Shown: positions 15,005 through 23,462 of the stretch, one piece after another | How the letters are laid out: the number at the start of each line of letters is the position of its first letter | Position numbering within the stretch: the stretch's first letter is position 1 | DNA from: Clostridia bacterium | Lineage (GTDB): Bacteria > Bacillota_A > Clostridia > UBA1212 > UBA1255 | Reading direction: 5' to 3' | Assembly: GCA_017522515.1 (NCBI GenBank) | Contig: JAFWZH010000324.1 | Coordinates: forward strand, 1 to 64,000 | DNA: 64,000 nt | Notes under the pieces: model-generated | The model's database searches: none | What the model was told of the DNA's origin: nothing | Seen by the model: the letters and a program-made list of their open reading frames with translations, nothing else | Made by a program: the position numbers and the translations under genes

Positions 15005-16348
15005 ATGTCAAAGGGCTACAGCCATTCCGTATTATTGGATGAAAAACTTTGCAAAGGGTGCACAAACTGTATTAAAAAGTGCCCAATGGAAGCAATTCGA
15101 GTTCAACGTGGTAAAGCAAAAATCTTGAACGATAGATGCATAGACTGCGGTGAGTGTATAAGGACATGTCCTTATAAGGCAAAGGTTGCCCATACAGATT
15201 CATGGGATTTATTGGCAGAATACAAATACACAATAGCACTTCCGGCACCTTCACTTTATATGCAATATGATATGAATACATATTCACGTAAGCATATTAT
15301 CGCAGCACTTAAAGCTTTAGGTTTTGATTATGTGTATGAGGTTGCAAGAGGAGCAGAAATTGCAACAATACAAAGTAATAAATATTTGCATGAGCATAAA
15401 GACGAGCTACCTCTTATTTCTACTGCTTGTCCTGCAGTCGTGCGAATGATTCAGTTGAGATATCCTAATTTAATTACGCATTTATTACCCATCAAATCAC
15501 CGATGGAGATTGCGGCACAGAATGCAAAACGAGAATTTTGCAAGATGAATTCCGTAGATCCTGAGGAGGTAGGCGTATTTTTTATTTCTCCGTGTGCCGC
15601 TAAAATGACAAGTGTAAAAGCACCGTTGGAGGTAGAAAAGTCAAGTGTAAGCGGTGTTATTCCCATAAAAATGGTTTACTTTAAGATTTTAAAGCTTCTT
15701 TCTAAGATGAAAAATCAAGAAGTAGATGAAATAATGCTTCAGGCAGGCAAATTTGGCGTCAGATGGGCATCTACGGGAGGCGAAGCACTGTCGATAGACT
15801 CTAAGCGTGTGCTTTATGTTGACGGTATACAGAATGTTGTAAAAATCTTAGACGATTTAGAAGACGGCAGAATAAAAGACATAGAATTTATAGAAGCTTC
15901 TGCTTGTACAGGAGGTTGTACAGGTGGACCTCTTACTGTTGAGAATATGTATGTGGCAAAAAACAGAAGCCGCCAGCAGTTGGAGGATGAGCCTATTGCG
16001 TACAAGGAAATAGAAGAAGATGAACTGCAAAACACTTCGTGGGAAAAGCAAATAGAACATTGCGAAATAAGCAAGCTTGATACAGATATGTTTAAAGCAA
16101 TGGAAAAATTAAATAAAATGAATGAAATATATCAGCAATTACCGGCATTGGATTGCGGTGCGTGCGGTTCTCCGAGTTGCAGAGCATTGGCGGAGGATGT
16201 TGTACGGGGCAAAGCCAAAACGACAGATTGCATATTTATTTTAAGGCGTAAAATTCGTGAATTGGCTAATGAAATGATGATGGTAAACAGTGGCCTTGAT
16301 GACATGGCCATGGGAGATTCTTTGGAGGCAGATAATGAAAATCAATGA
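15005..16348 (+). CDS. [FeFe]-hydrogenase-like protein, putative H2 or redox sensor
   Basis: A 447-residue iron-sulfur protein. Residues 12-65 hold two [4Fe-4S] ferredoxin motifs (CKGCTNCIKKCP, CIDCGECIRTCP). Residues 75-340 match the large-subunit H-cluster domain, with motif cysteines Cys142 (TACPA), Cys197 (SPCAAK) and Cys301/Cys305 (ACTGGCTGG). All four cysteines that bind the H-cluster are kept, but the TSC[CS]PxW motif, including the proton-relay cysteine, is altered. Residues 375-410 carry a further four-cysteine cluster (CGACGSPSC and a later Cys). This composition resembles the sensory group C/D hydrogenases rather than the catalytic one. The AAGAGG site selects ATG 15005. It lies between two DRTGG genes. 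Confidence 0.8.
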   Translation: MSKGYSHSVLLDEKLCKGCTNCIKKCPMEAIRVQRGKAKILNDRCIDCGECIRTCPYKAKVAHTDSWDLLAEYKYTIALPAPSLYMQYDMNTYSRKHIIAALKALGFDYVYEVARGAEIATIQSNKYLHEHKDELPLISTACPAVVRMIQLRYPNLITHLLPIKSPMEIAAQNAKREFCKMNSVDPEEVGVFFISPCAAKMTSVKAPLEVEKSSVSGVIPIKMVYFKILKLLSKMKNQEVDEIMLQAGKFGVRWASTGGEALSIDSKRVLYVDGIQNVVKILDDLEDGRIKDIEFIEASACTGGCTGGPLTVENMYVAKNRSRQQLEDEPIAYKEIEEDELQNTSWEKQIEHCEISKLDTDMFKAMEKLNKMNEIYQQLPALDCGACGSPSCRALAEDVVRGKAKTTDCIFILRRKIRELANEMMMVNSGLDDMAMGDSLEADNENQ

Positions 16349-16670
16349 TATTTTAGAAGCATGTAAGCTTAAATTAATTACCGGAAACGGAGACAGAGAA
16401 ATAAAAGGATTTTATGCTTGTGACCTTTTGAGCTGGGCAATATCTCACGCAAATGAGGGAGATTTGTGGGTGACGGTAATGAATAATATTAATATCCTTG
16501 CAGTTGCCTCTCTTGTGGATGTGGCATGCATCGTAATACCGGAGGATATAGAAATACCATCGGTTTTAATAGAAAAAGCAGAGGAAAGGGAAGTGACGTT
16601 GCTTTCAACACCTATGCAAGCAGCGGAGCTTATTATTAAGGCTCATGAGTTATCAAAAAATCTCGGTTGA
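16335..16670 (+). CDS. DRTGG-domain protein, hydrogenase-associated (copy 2)
   Basis: A 111-residue single-domain protein related to the one at 14180 (FYACDLLSWAISHANEGD, IVIPEDIEIPSVLIEKA, VTLLSTPMQAAELI). ATG 16335 lies inside the end of the sensor-like gene (14-base overlap) and follows a GGAGG site; a longer frame to 16290 has no site. Its end overlaps the PHP gene by 26 bases. The chain of overlaps means the sensor, DRTGG-2 and PHP proteins are probably made in fixed proportion. The ligand is unknown. Confidence 0.75.
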   Translation: MKINDILEACKLKLITGNGDREIKGFYACDLLSWAISHANEGDLWVTVMNNINILAVASLVDVACIVIPEDIEIPSVLIEKAEEREVTLLSTPMQAAELIIKAHELSKNLG

Positions 16671-17385
16671 TTTACATATTCATTCTGTGCTTTCTCCTTG
16701 CGGCGACATAATGATGACGCCGGGAAATTTGGTAGGAATGGCAAAAATTAACGGTCTGGATGCTATCGCGCTTACGGACCATAATGCTATGCAAAATATT
16801 CCGGCGGCGATAAAAATAGGAGAGGCATACGATATTGTTGTTATACCCGGAATGGAGCTGGAAACAGCAGAAGAAATTCACGTAGTGTGTCTTTTTCCCG
16901 ATACGGAAAGTTTGAGCGCTTTTCAGGATGTTGTGGTGGAGTCTTACGGCCCGAAAATTCCTGCAAACAGACCTGATATTTTCGGCAAACAATTAATTTA
17001 TAATGAAGAAGATGAAGAATGCGGCGAATTGGAAAGGATGCTTTTAATACCGTCAGGAATCACCATAGATGACATTTTCGGAATAGTAGAAGGCTTGGGC
17101 GGCATCGCATTTCCGGCGCACGTAGACAGAGATTCCTACAGCGTATTGACAACGCTGGGCGCACTGCCTTACGGATATAAGAATGGTTTTGTGGAAATTT
17201 CGTGCGAGTGTGACAAGGAAAATCTTGTAAAAATGTATCCTGAATTGGAAAAATACAAGCTATTACCATCGTCAGATGCACATTATATTGATAAAATACA
17301 AGAGGCAGGCGGAGCTGAGCTGCTTGTGGAAGAATTAAGCGTTAAAGGAGTCATTGAAGCCTTAAAAAACAGTAGAATTATATAG
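16645..17385 (+). CDS. PHP-domain metal-dependent phosphoesterase
   Basis: A 246-residue protein of the polymerase-and-histidinol-phosphatase (PHP) superfamily. It carries the four metal-site motifs: DLHIHSVLSPCGD at residue 9, ALTDHNAMQN near residue 43, a central IVVIPGMELE strand with IHVVCLF, and SSDAHY near residue 210; AFPAHVDR near residue 155 fits a further ligand. PHP enzymes hydrolyse phosphodiesters or phosphomonoesters, including nucleotides. The substrate here is unknown. The gene is a regular member of clostridial hydrogenase clusters and overlaps the second DRTGG gene. Confidence 0.85.
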   Translation: MSYQKISVDLHIHSVLSPCGDIMMTPGNLVGMAKINGLDAIALTDHNAMQNIPAAIKIGEAYDIVVIPGMELETAEEIHVVCLFPDTESLSAFQDVVVESYGPKIPANRPDIFGKQLIYNEEDEECGELERMLLIPSGITIDDIFGIVEGLGGIAFPAHVDRDSYSVLTTLGALPYGYKNGFVEISCECDKENLVKMYPELEKYKLLPSSDAHYIDKIQEAGGAELLVEELSVKGVIEALKNSRII

Positions 17386-17395
17386 AATTTTGAGG

Positions 17396-17424
17396 TTGAT
17401 ATTTGACAGAATGTATATTATAAT
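17396..17424 (+). promoter_or_regulatory. promoter of hndABCD
   Basis: TTGATA (17396-17401), 17 bases, TATAAT (17419-17424), 69 bases before the hndA start. The catalytic hydrogenase genes can therefore be transcribed apart from the upstream signalling genes. Confidence 0.75.
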
Positions 17425-17493
17425 TAGATGATTAAGAAGTATGTATTTAATCAAAAATATACAATAAAATATATAAGATGGAGGTTAAATAAT

Positions 17494-17973
17494 ATGGGTA
17501 ACAATTGTGAATGCTGCAACGACGAGAAGCTCGCCAAGTTGCAGGCTATTATCGCCGAGAGCAAAGACAAGCAAGGCTCTTTGATTCACGTACTTCACGA
17601 AGCACAACTTATCTACGGATATTTGCCTATCGAAGTGCAGAAAGTTATAGCAGAAGGTATGAATATACCGCTGGCCGAGGTTTACGGAGTAGTTACTTTC
17701 TATGCTCAATTCTCCTTAAAGCCAAAGGGAGAATACAAGATTTCAATCTGTCTCGGTACAGCTTGCTATGTAAAGGGTGCAGATCTTGTTTTGGATAAAT
17801 TCAAAGAGCAACTTAAGATCGAAGTAGGAGATTGCACAGAGGACGGTAAATTTTCGTTGGATGCATGCCGCTGCATAGGTGCTTGCGGACTTGCACCGGT
17901 ACTTACGGTTAACAGCGATGTTTACGGACGTTTGGTTCCTGAGGATGTTCCCGGAATCCTTGCAAAGTATTAA
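17494..17973 (+). CDS. hndA: NADH-dependent [FeFe] hydrogenase subunit A (NuoE-like)
   Basis: A 159-residue thioredoxin-fold [2Fe-2S] protein homologous to the 24-kDa NuoE subunit. Cluster ligands are CLGTAC near residue 87 and CRCIGACG near residue 127, the family arrangement. It passes electrons between the flavin subunit and the hydrogenase. Start ATG 17494 has a GGAGG site 8 bases away; the longer frame from 17428 does not. It is the first gene after the promoter at 17396-17424, followed by a HATPase protein and hndB. Confidence 0.92.
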   Translation: MGNNCECCNDEKLAKLQAIIAESKDKQGSLIHVLHEAQLIYGYLPIEVQKVIAEGMNIPLAEVYGVVTFYAQFSLKPKGEYKISICLGTACYVKGADLVLDKFKEQLKIEVGDCTEDGKFSLDACRCIGACGLAPVLTVNSDVYGRLVPEDVPGILAKY

Positions 17974-17979
17974 TAATCC

Positions 17980-18549
17980 ATGCTGCGCGATATTTCTTTA
18001 CACATTCTTGATTTAGCACAAAATTCCATTACAGCCGGAGCGTCTTGTATTGAGATTGATTTATGTTGCGACGTAGAAAGCAAATTTTTTACAATGCGGA
18101 TTAAAGACAACGGTTGCGGAATGACTGCAGAGTTTCTGGCATCAGTAGAGGATCCTTTCACTACAAGCAGAAAAACACGAAAAGTCGGTATGGGCATTCC
18201 GTTTTTTAAGTTGGCTTGTGAGCAAGCCGGAGGAGAGTTCTCTATTAAATCAGTTATAAATGAGGGCACTGAGCTTAGCGGCTCGCTTGAGATAGATAAC
18301 ATAGACAGGCTTCCGCTTGGAGATGTAGGAGACACAACATCATTTCTCATATCATCAGCTCCGATGACGCGTTTTTTGATAAAGCTCGCATCAGTTAACG
18401 GAGAATTTGAGTTTGATACTGACAGTGTTAAAGAAGAAATAGGTGACGTACCTATTACGGAGTATGAGATATTGCAATGGATAAAAGATTATGTAAATGA
18501 GAATGTTCAAATAATTTTCGGAGGTGTTCTGAATGAAATCATTAGCTGA
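17980..18549 (+). CDS. HATPase-domain protein of the hydrogenase operon
   Basis: A 189-residue GHKL-type ATP-binding protein. The N-terminal 105 residues carry an N-box (HILDLAQNSITAGAS), the G1 box KDNGCGMTAEF and the G2 region RKVGMGIPFFKLAC. The last 80 residues are not assigned. There is no phosphoacceptor histidine domain, so it is probably not a classical sensor kinase. It starts 6 bases after hndA and overlaps hndB by 17 bases. A protein of this kind sits at the same place in many clostridial hnd operons; its role is not known. Confidence 0.8.
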   Translation: MLRDISLHILDLAQNSITAGASCIEIDLCCDVESKFFTMRIKDNGCGMTAEFLASVEDPFTTSRKTRKVGMGIPFFKLACEQAGGEFSIKSVINEGTELSGSLEIDNIDRLPLGDVGDTTSFLISSAPMTRFLIKLASVNGEFEFDTDSVKEEIGDVPITEYEILQWIKDYVNENVQIIFGGVLNEIIS

Positions 18550-18901
18550 GTTAAAAGCAATTAAAGAAAAAACACAAAATGATCTCGCTATGAGAAATGC
18601 ACACAATGGTGTTCGTATCGTTGTTGGTATGGCAACTTGCGGTATTGCTGCAGGAGCAAGACCTGTTATGAACGCATTTATGGACGAGATTCAAAAGAGA
18701 AATATAACACATGCTACTGTTGCTATGACAGGATGTATCGGCATGTGCAGACTTGAGCCTATCGTTGAAGTTATCGACAAAGACGGCAATAAAGTTACTT
18801 ATGTAAAAATGGACGCAGACAAGGCTGTTCGCGTTGTTACAGAGCACATTGTAAATGGCAATGTAGTTACTGAATACACCGTTGGTGCTGTTCAGGAATA
18901 A
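18533..18901 (+). CDS. hndB: [FeFe] hydrogenase subunit B ([2Fe-2S] ferredoxin-like)
   Basis: A 122-residue thioredoxin-like [2Fe-2S] protein. The cluster ligands are in GMATCGIAAGA (near residue 36) and the pair TGCIGMC (near residue 68), as in HndB of NADP/NAD-reducing hydrogenases. It adds an electron-transfer centre to the HndABCD complex. The site CGGAGGTG precedes ATG 18533, which lies within the end of the HATPase gene. Confidence 0.9.
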   Translation: MKSLAELKAIKEKTQNDLAMRNAHNGVRIVVGMATCGIAAGARPVMNAFMDEIQKRNITHATVAMTGCIGMCRLEPIVEVIDKDGNKVTYVKMDADKAVRVVTEHIVNGNVVTEYTVGAVQE

Positions 18902-18930
18902 TATAGCCTGTGAGAAGGAGGATATAATTT

Positions 18931-20721
18931 ATGCAATATTACAGATCACACGTTTTAGTGTGTGCAGGAACAGGTTGTACTTCTTCCGGATCTGCTGTGC
19001 TGTTTGATGAATTTGAGCAGCGTCTTAAAGATGCCGGTATAGAAAATGAAGTTAAAATTGTTAAAACAGGATGTTTTGGTCTTTGTGCAGAAGGTCCTAT
19101 CGTAGTTGTTTATCCTGAGGGAGCAATGTATTGCCGCGTTACCAAAGAAGACGTTCAAGAAATCGTTCTCGAACATTTGGTAAAAGGTAGAATTGTTAAC
19201 AGACTTCTTGAAAAGCCCGCAGAGGTTGTTGAAAAGACAGACGCACAAGAAAGTGACTTCTTTAAGAAGCAAATGCGTGTTGCACTTCGCAACTGCGGAC
19301 GTATAAATCCCGAGAACATTGATGAATACATAGCATACGACGGATACGCAGCATTAGGTAAGGCTATTACAGAAATGACTCCTGAGGATGTTATCGCTGT
19401 AATGCTTGATTCCGGCTTAAGAGGCCGCGGCGGCGCAGGCTTCCCCACAGGAAGAAAGTGGGATTTTGCACGCAAGAGCGTTTCCGACAAGAAGTATGTT
19501 TGTTGTAATGCCGATGAGGGTGACCCGGGTGCATTCATGGACAGAAGTATCTTAGAGGGCGACCCTCACGTTGTACTTGAGGCTATGGCTATTGCAGGTT
19601 ACGCTATCGGTTCAGACCAAGGTTACATCTACGTAAGAGCAGAGTATCCTATCGCTGTTGAGCGTTTGCAGATTGCTATCAATCAAGCAAAAGAATACGG
19701 ACTTTTAGGTAAAAATATTTTCGGCACAGACTTTTCATTTGATATAGAGCTTCGTCTCGGCGCAGGCGCTTTCGTTTGCGGTGAAGAGACAGCCCTTATG
19801 ACAAGTATAGAAGGTCACCGTGGTGAACCAAGACCTCGTCCGCCGTTCCCGGCTGTTAAAGGTCTTTTCCAGAAGCCTACAATCCTTAATAACGTAGAAA
19901 CATACGCTAACGTTCCGCAAATTCTTCTTAACGGTGCTGATTGGTTTAAGGGTATCGGTTCTGAAAGAAGCCGCGGTACTAAGGTTTTCGCTGTAGGCGG
20001 TAAAATTAAAAATACAGGTCTCGTTGAGATACCTATGGGTACACCTCTTCGTGACATCATTTATGATATAGGCGGCGGTATTCCGAACGGTAAGAAGTTC
20101 AAGGCTGCTCAAACAGGTGGACCTTCCGGCGGTTGTATCCCTGCAAGCCTTATTGACACACCTATCGAGTACGATACACTTATTGAAATCGGTTCAATGA
20201 TGGGTTCCGGTGGACTTATCGTTATGGACGAAGATACATGTATGGTTGACATCGCTAAATTCTTCCTTGCATTTACAGTAGAGGAATCTTGCGGTAAATG
20301 TCCGCCTTGCCGTATCGGTACAAAGAGAATGTACGACATTCTTGATAAAATTACAAAGGGTAAAGGCGAGCTTAAGGATATTGATGATCTTTATGAACTT
20401 GCTGAAGCTATTAAGACTTCTGCTCTTTGCGGTCTCGGTCAAACAGCTCCTAACCCTGTACTCAGCACACTTCGTTACTTCAAAGATGAGTACATAGCAC
20501 ACGTTGTAGATAAGAAATGTCCTGCAGGCGTATGTAAAGACCTTCTCCAATACAAGATTGTTGCAGAGAAATGTAAAGGTTGTAGCCTTTGCGCAAGAAA
20601 ATGTCCTGCAAACTGTATCCACGGCGAGGTTAAATCACCATTCGTTATTGACAACTCTAAGTGCTTGAAGTGCGGTGCTTGTATGGAGTCATGTAAGTTC
20701 GGTGCAATTATTAAGGAATAA
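18931..20721 (+). CDS. hndC: NADH-dependent [FeFe] hydrogenase subunit C (NuoF-like)
   Basis: A 596-residue flavoprotein that exchanges electrons with NAD(H). Residues 1-90 form an N-terminal [2Fe-2S] thioredoxin-like domain (CAGTGCTSSGS, CFGLCAEGP). The NuoF core follows, with the NADH/FMN-binding RGRGGAGFPTGRKW near residue 168 and GAGAFVCGEETAL near residue 278, and a [4Fe-4S] site ESCGKCPPCRIGTKRM near residue 452. The C-terminus adds two [4Fe-4S] motifs (CKGCSLCARKCP, CLKCGACMESCK). This set is typical of bifurcating or NAD(P)-linked trimeric and tetrameric hydrogenases. It is followed 19 bases later by hydA. Confidence 0.95.
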   Translation: MQYYRSHVLVCAGTGCTSSGSAVLFDEFEQRLKDAGIENEVKIVKTGCFGLCAEGPIVVVYPEGAMYCRVTKEDVQEIVLEHLVKGRIVNRLLEKPAEVVEKTDAQESDFFKKQMRVALRNCGRINPENIDEYIAYDGYAALGKAITEMTPEDVIAVMLDSGLRGRGGAGFPTGRKWDFARKSVSDKKYVCCNADEGDPGAFMDRSILEGDPHVVLEAMAIAGYAIGSDQGYIYVRAEYPIAVERLQIAINQAKEYGLLGKNIFGTDFSFDIELRLGAGAFVCGEETALMTSIEGHRGEPRPRPPFPAVKGLFQKPTILNNVETYANVPQILLNGADWFKGIGSERSRGTKVFAVGGKIKNTGLVEIPMGTPLRDIIYDIGGGIPNGKKFKAAQTGGPSGGCIPASLIDTPIEYDTLIEIGSMMGSGGLIVMDEDTCMVDIAKFFLAFTVEESCGKCPPCRIGTKRMYDILDKITKGKGELKDIDDLYELAEAIKTSALCGLGQTAPNPVLSTLRYFKDEYIAHVVDKKCPAGVCKDLLQYKIVAEKCKGCSLCARKCPANCIHGEVKSPFVIDNSKCLKCGACMESCKFGAIIKE

Positions 20722-20740
20722 GAAACGGAGGATTACAGAT

Positions 20741-22486
20741 ATGGTTAATATTAAAATAGACGGCGTTTCAATGCAGGTTCCTGAGGGTACAACCATTCTT
20801 GAAGCAGCAAGAAGCGCAAATATAAAAATCCCTACACTTTGTTATTTGAAGGGCATTAATGAAATCGGTGCTTGCCGTATGTGCGTAGTTGAGATTAAAG
20901 GTGCAAGAGCTCTTCAGGCAGCATGTGTATATCCTGTTGCAGAAGGTCTGGAAATTCTCACAAATTCTGAGAAAGTTAGAAAAGCAAGAAAAGTTACTCT
21001 TGAACTTATTCTTTCTAACCATGACAGACAGTGCCTTACATGTTCTCGCTCTGAGAACTGTGAGCTCCAGTCTTTGGCAAAAGACTTAAATGTAACAAAT
21101 ATCAGATTCCAGGAAATAGGCGAGAAGGCTTACCATCCTATTGACAATGCATCTGCTTCTATTGTTAGAAATCCTGACAAATGTGTTCTTTGCCGTCGTT
21201 GTATAAGCGTATGTAAGAACATACAGACAGTTGGCGTTATCGATACAATGGAGCGTGGCTTCAAGACAGTTGTTGGATGTGCATTTGAAAAATCTCTTTC
21301 TGAGACACCTTGCGTAAACTGCGGTCAATGTATTGCAGTGTGTCCTACAGGTGCTTTGACAGAGAAGAGTGAAATCGAAGATGTATGGAAAGCTATTGCC
21401 GATCCTAACAAGTATGTTATATTCCAAACAGCTCCCGCTGTTCGTTTCTCCATCGGAGAAGCATTCGGAATGCCTATCGGTTCACGTCCTACAGGCAAAA
21501 TGGTAACAGCTATCCGCAGACTTGGTGTAGACAAGATTTTCGATACAAATACAGCTGCTGACCTCACAATTATGGAGGAAGGTACAGAGCTTCTTAACAG
21601 AATTAAAAACGGCGGAAAGTTGCCTTTGATTACATCATGCAGCCCCGGATGGATTAAATTCTGCGAGCACAATTTCCCTGATTTCTTGGACAATCTTTCT
21701 TCATGTAAATCACCTCACGAGATGTTCGGTGCAGTTATGAAGACATATTACGCTAAGCAAGAGGGTATTGATCCTGCTAAGATGTTTGTTGTTTCTGTAA
21801 TGCCTTGTACAGCTAAGAAATTCGAAGCAGACAGACCTGAGCTTTCAGCAACAGGATATCCTGATGTTGATGCGGTTATCACAACAAGAGAGCTTGCTCA
21901 GATGATTAAAGAAGCAGGTATTGACTTTGCTAACCTTGAAGATACAGACTTTGATAATCCTCTTGGCAATGCTTCAGGCGCCGGCGTTATTTTCGGTGCT
22001 ACAGGTGGTGTTATGGAAGCTGCTCTTCGTACAGTTGCTGATATTCTCACAGGCGAATCTGCTCCTGTTGATAAGATTGAGTATACTGCAGTAAGAGGTA
22101 TTGAGGGTATTAAAGAAGCGACAGTTAATGTTGCAGGCCTGGATGTTAAACTTGCAGTTGCAAGTGGTCTTGGTAATGCCCGTAAGCTCCTTGACAAGAT
22201 TCGTGCAGGCGAAGCTGATTATCACTTCATTGAAATCATGGCTTGCCCCGGCGGATGTGTTAACGGTGGCGGACAGATTATTCAGCCTTCAAATATCAGA
22301 AGCTGGGTAGACCTTCGTGTTGAGCGTGCTAAAGCTACTTACGAAGAGGACAGAGATCTTCCTATTCGTAAATCTCACGATAACCCATTCATCAAAAAGC
22401 TTTATGCTGAGTATTATGGCGAGCCCGGTAGCCATCAGGCACACCATGATCTTCACACTCACTATCAGGCAAGAAATAATTATTGA
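20741..22486 (+). CDS. hydA: [FeFe] hydrogenase catalytic subunit (HndD/HydA)
   Basis: A 581-residue catalytic subunit that evolves or oxidises H2. Residues 1-80 form a [2Fe-2S] domain (CYLKGINEIGACRMC), then a His-Cys3 cluster motif (HDRQCLTCSRSENCELQ) and two [4Fe-4S] motifs. The H-cluster domain has all three signatures: TSCSPGW with Cys300, MPCTAKKFE with Cys356, and MACPGGCVNGGG with Cys502/Cys506. The small-subunit domain is fused at the C-terminus. The first motif has Ser where many enzymes have the proton-relay Cys (TSCCP). ATG 20741 follows CGGAGG; the frame is open upstream but without a site. The maturases HydE, HydF and HydG are not in this window. Confidence 0.96.
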   Translation: MVNIKIDGVSMQVPEGTTILEAARSANIKIPTLCYLKGINEIGACRMCVVEIKGARALQAACVYPVAEGLEILTNSEKVRKARKVTLELILSNHDRQCLTCSRSENCELQSLAKDLNVTNIRFQEIGEKAYHPIDNASASIVRNPDKCVLCRRCISVCKNIQTVGVIDTMERGFKTVVGCAFEKSLSETPCVNCGQCIAVCPTGALTEKSEIEDVWKAIADPNKYVIFQTAPAVRFSIGEAFGMPIGSRPTGKMVTAIRRLGVDKIFDTNTAADLTIMEEGTELLNRIKNGGKLPLITSCSPGWIKFCEHNFPDFLDNLSSCKSPHEMFGAVMKTYYAKQEGIDPAKMFVVSVMPCTAKKFEADRPELSATGYPDVDAVITTRELAQMIKEAGIDFANLEDTDFDNPLGNASGAGVIFGATGGVMEAALRTVADILTGESAPVDKIEYTAVRGIEGIKEATVNVAGLDVKLAVASGLGNARKLLDKIRAGEADYHFIEIMACPGGCVNGGGQIIQPSNIRSWVDLRVERAKATYEEDRDLPIRKSHDNPFIKKLYAEYYGEPGSHQAHHDLHTHYQARNNY

Positions 22487-22497
22487 TTTCTTGTGAA

Positions 22498-22539
22498 ATA
22501 TTGAGAACGATATTGAGAATCATATTGAGAATCATATTG
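22498..22539. repeat. 12-bp tandem repeat, 3.5 copies
   Basis: ATATTGAGAACG, ATATTGAGAATC, ATATTGAGAATC and ATATTG follow directly after hydA. It is unrelated in period to the 10-bp repeat at 3248, though both are AT-rich and contain ATATT. Confidence 0.85.
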
Positions 22540-22548
22540 TAAAACAAG

Positions 22549-22596
22549 AGCTCCGAGATTCATGCAGCTTATGCAATGAGCCTCGGAGCTTTTTTG
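22549..22596 (+). terminator. terminator of the hydrogenase operon
   Basis: AGCTCCGAG (22549-22557) pairs perfectly with CTCGGAGCT (22582-22590), followed by six T residues. The loop of 24 bases is long for a terminator but contains a smaller internal GCAGC/GCTTATGC pairing. Confidence 0.8.
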
Positions 22597-22677
22597 TCCC
22601 AAAACGCCCGAAAGGGACAAAAGTGCAATCATGGTGTTCGGAGTTTTGTCCCAAAACGCCCGAAAGGGACAAAAGTG
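22592..22677. repeat. two tandem identical hairpin units
   Basis: TTTTGTCCC and GGGACAAAA, separated by AAAACGCCCGAAA, occur twice (22592-22625 and 22644-22677) with a period of 52 bases. Each unit can form a 9-bp stem, or alternatively a smaller CCCGAAAGGG stem. The flanks CGGAG and GTGNAATC are shared as well. It looks like a dispersed intergenic repeat or a duplicated terminator. Confidence 0.8.
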
Positions 22678-22805
22678 AAATCGAGGCGTCAGGGAATTAA
22701 AATTATGTTTATATTTGTTATCATATTTATTCATATATTGATAATTGAATGTTTTCAAAAAATGGTATAAGATATATATGGTAAATAATCTTGGAGTGTG
22801 AATAT

Positions 22806-23414
22806 ATGAGTTACGATGATGTTAATGCAAAAGAAAGCATTAAGCCTTCTACGTTTTTAAATCCGGTGCCTGTTGTTATGGCAACTTGCGGCAGCATGGA
22901 TAATTCTAATATTATAACATTGGCTTGGGCAGGCACTATAAATTCTGAGCCGCCTATGTTATCGATTTCTATAAGAAAAGAAAGATTTTCTCACGATATT
23001 ATTGCAAAAGACGGTATTTTCGGTGTTAATCTCGTTTCAAGACCTTTGATAAAAGCTTGTGATTATTGCGGAGTCAAGTCAGGCAGAGATATTGATAAAT
23101 TTAATGAAATGAAGCTTACCAAGTTTAAAGGAGAGAAAACGGGCGTTCCGCTTATTAAAGAATCACCGGCATCCCTTGAATGCAAGGTTAGACAAATAAT
23201 TGAGCTTGGTACACATGATTTATTTATAGCAGATATTGTAAATGTGTATGTTTCTAAAGAATTATTTGATGAAAAAGGTGCTATAGATATGCGAAAAGCA
23301 GACTTGGTTGCATATAATCACGGCGAATATTATACCTTGGGCGATTTCCTTGGTTTTTACGGATATTCTGTAGCCAATAAAGATGCTTTGGCAAGAAGAA
23401 TGAGAAAAAAATAA
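22806..23414 (+). CDS. flavin reductase family protein (FMN-binding)
   Basis: A 202-residue flavin-reductase-like protein of the DIM6/NTAB type. It shows the family layout PVPVVMATCGSMDNSNIITL near residue 18, SISIRKERFSHDII near residue 55, and GVNLVSRPLI. Such proteins bind FMN, and in anaerobes many have unknown electron acceptors. ATG 22806 has a TTGGAG site; TTG 22791 is inside that site. It is a single gene between the hydrogenase operon and the export operon. Confidence 0.8.
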   Translation: MSYDDVNAKESIKPSTFLNPVPVVMATCGSMDNSNIITLAWAGTINSEPPMLSISIRKERFSHDIIAKDGIFGVNLVSRPLIKACDYCGVKSGRDIDKFNEMKLTKFKGEKTGVPLIKESPASLECKVRQIIELGTHDLFIADIVNVYVSKELFDEKGAIDMRKADLVAYNHGEYYTLGDFLGFYGYSVANKDALARRMRKK

Positions 23415-23462
23415 ACAATATATACATATAGAGGGTCAAAAATACGTAGGAGGTTGATAGAA

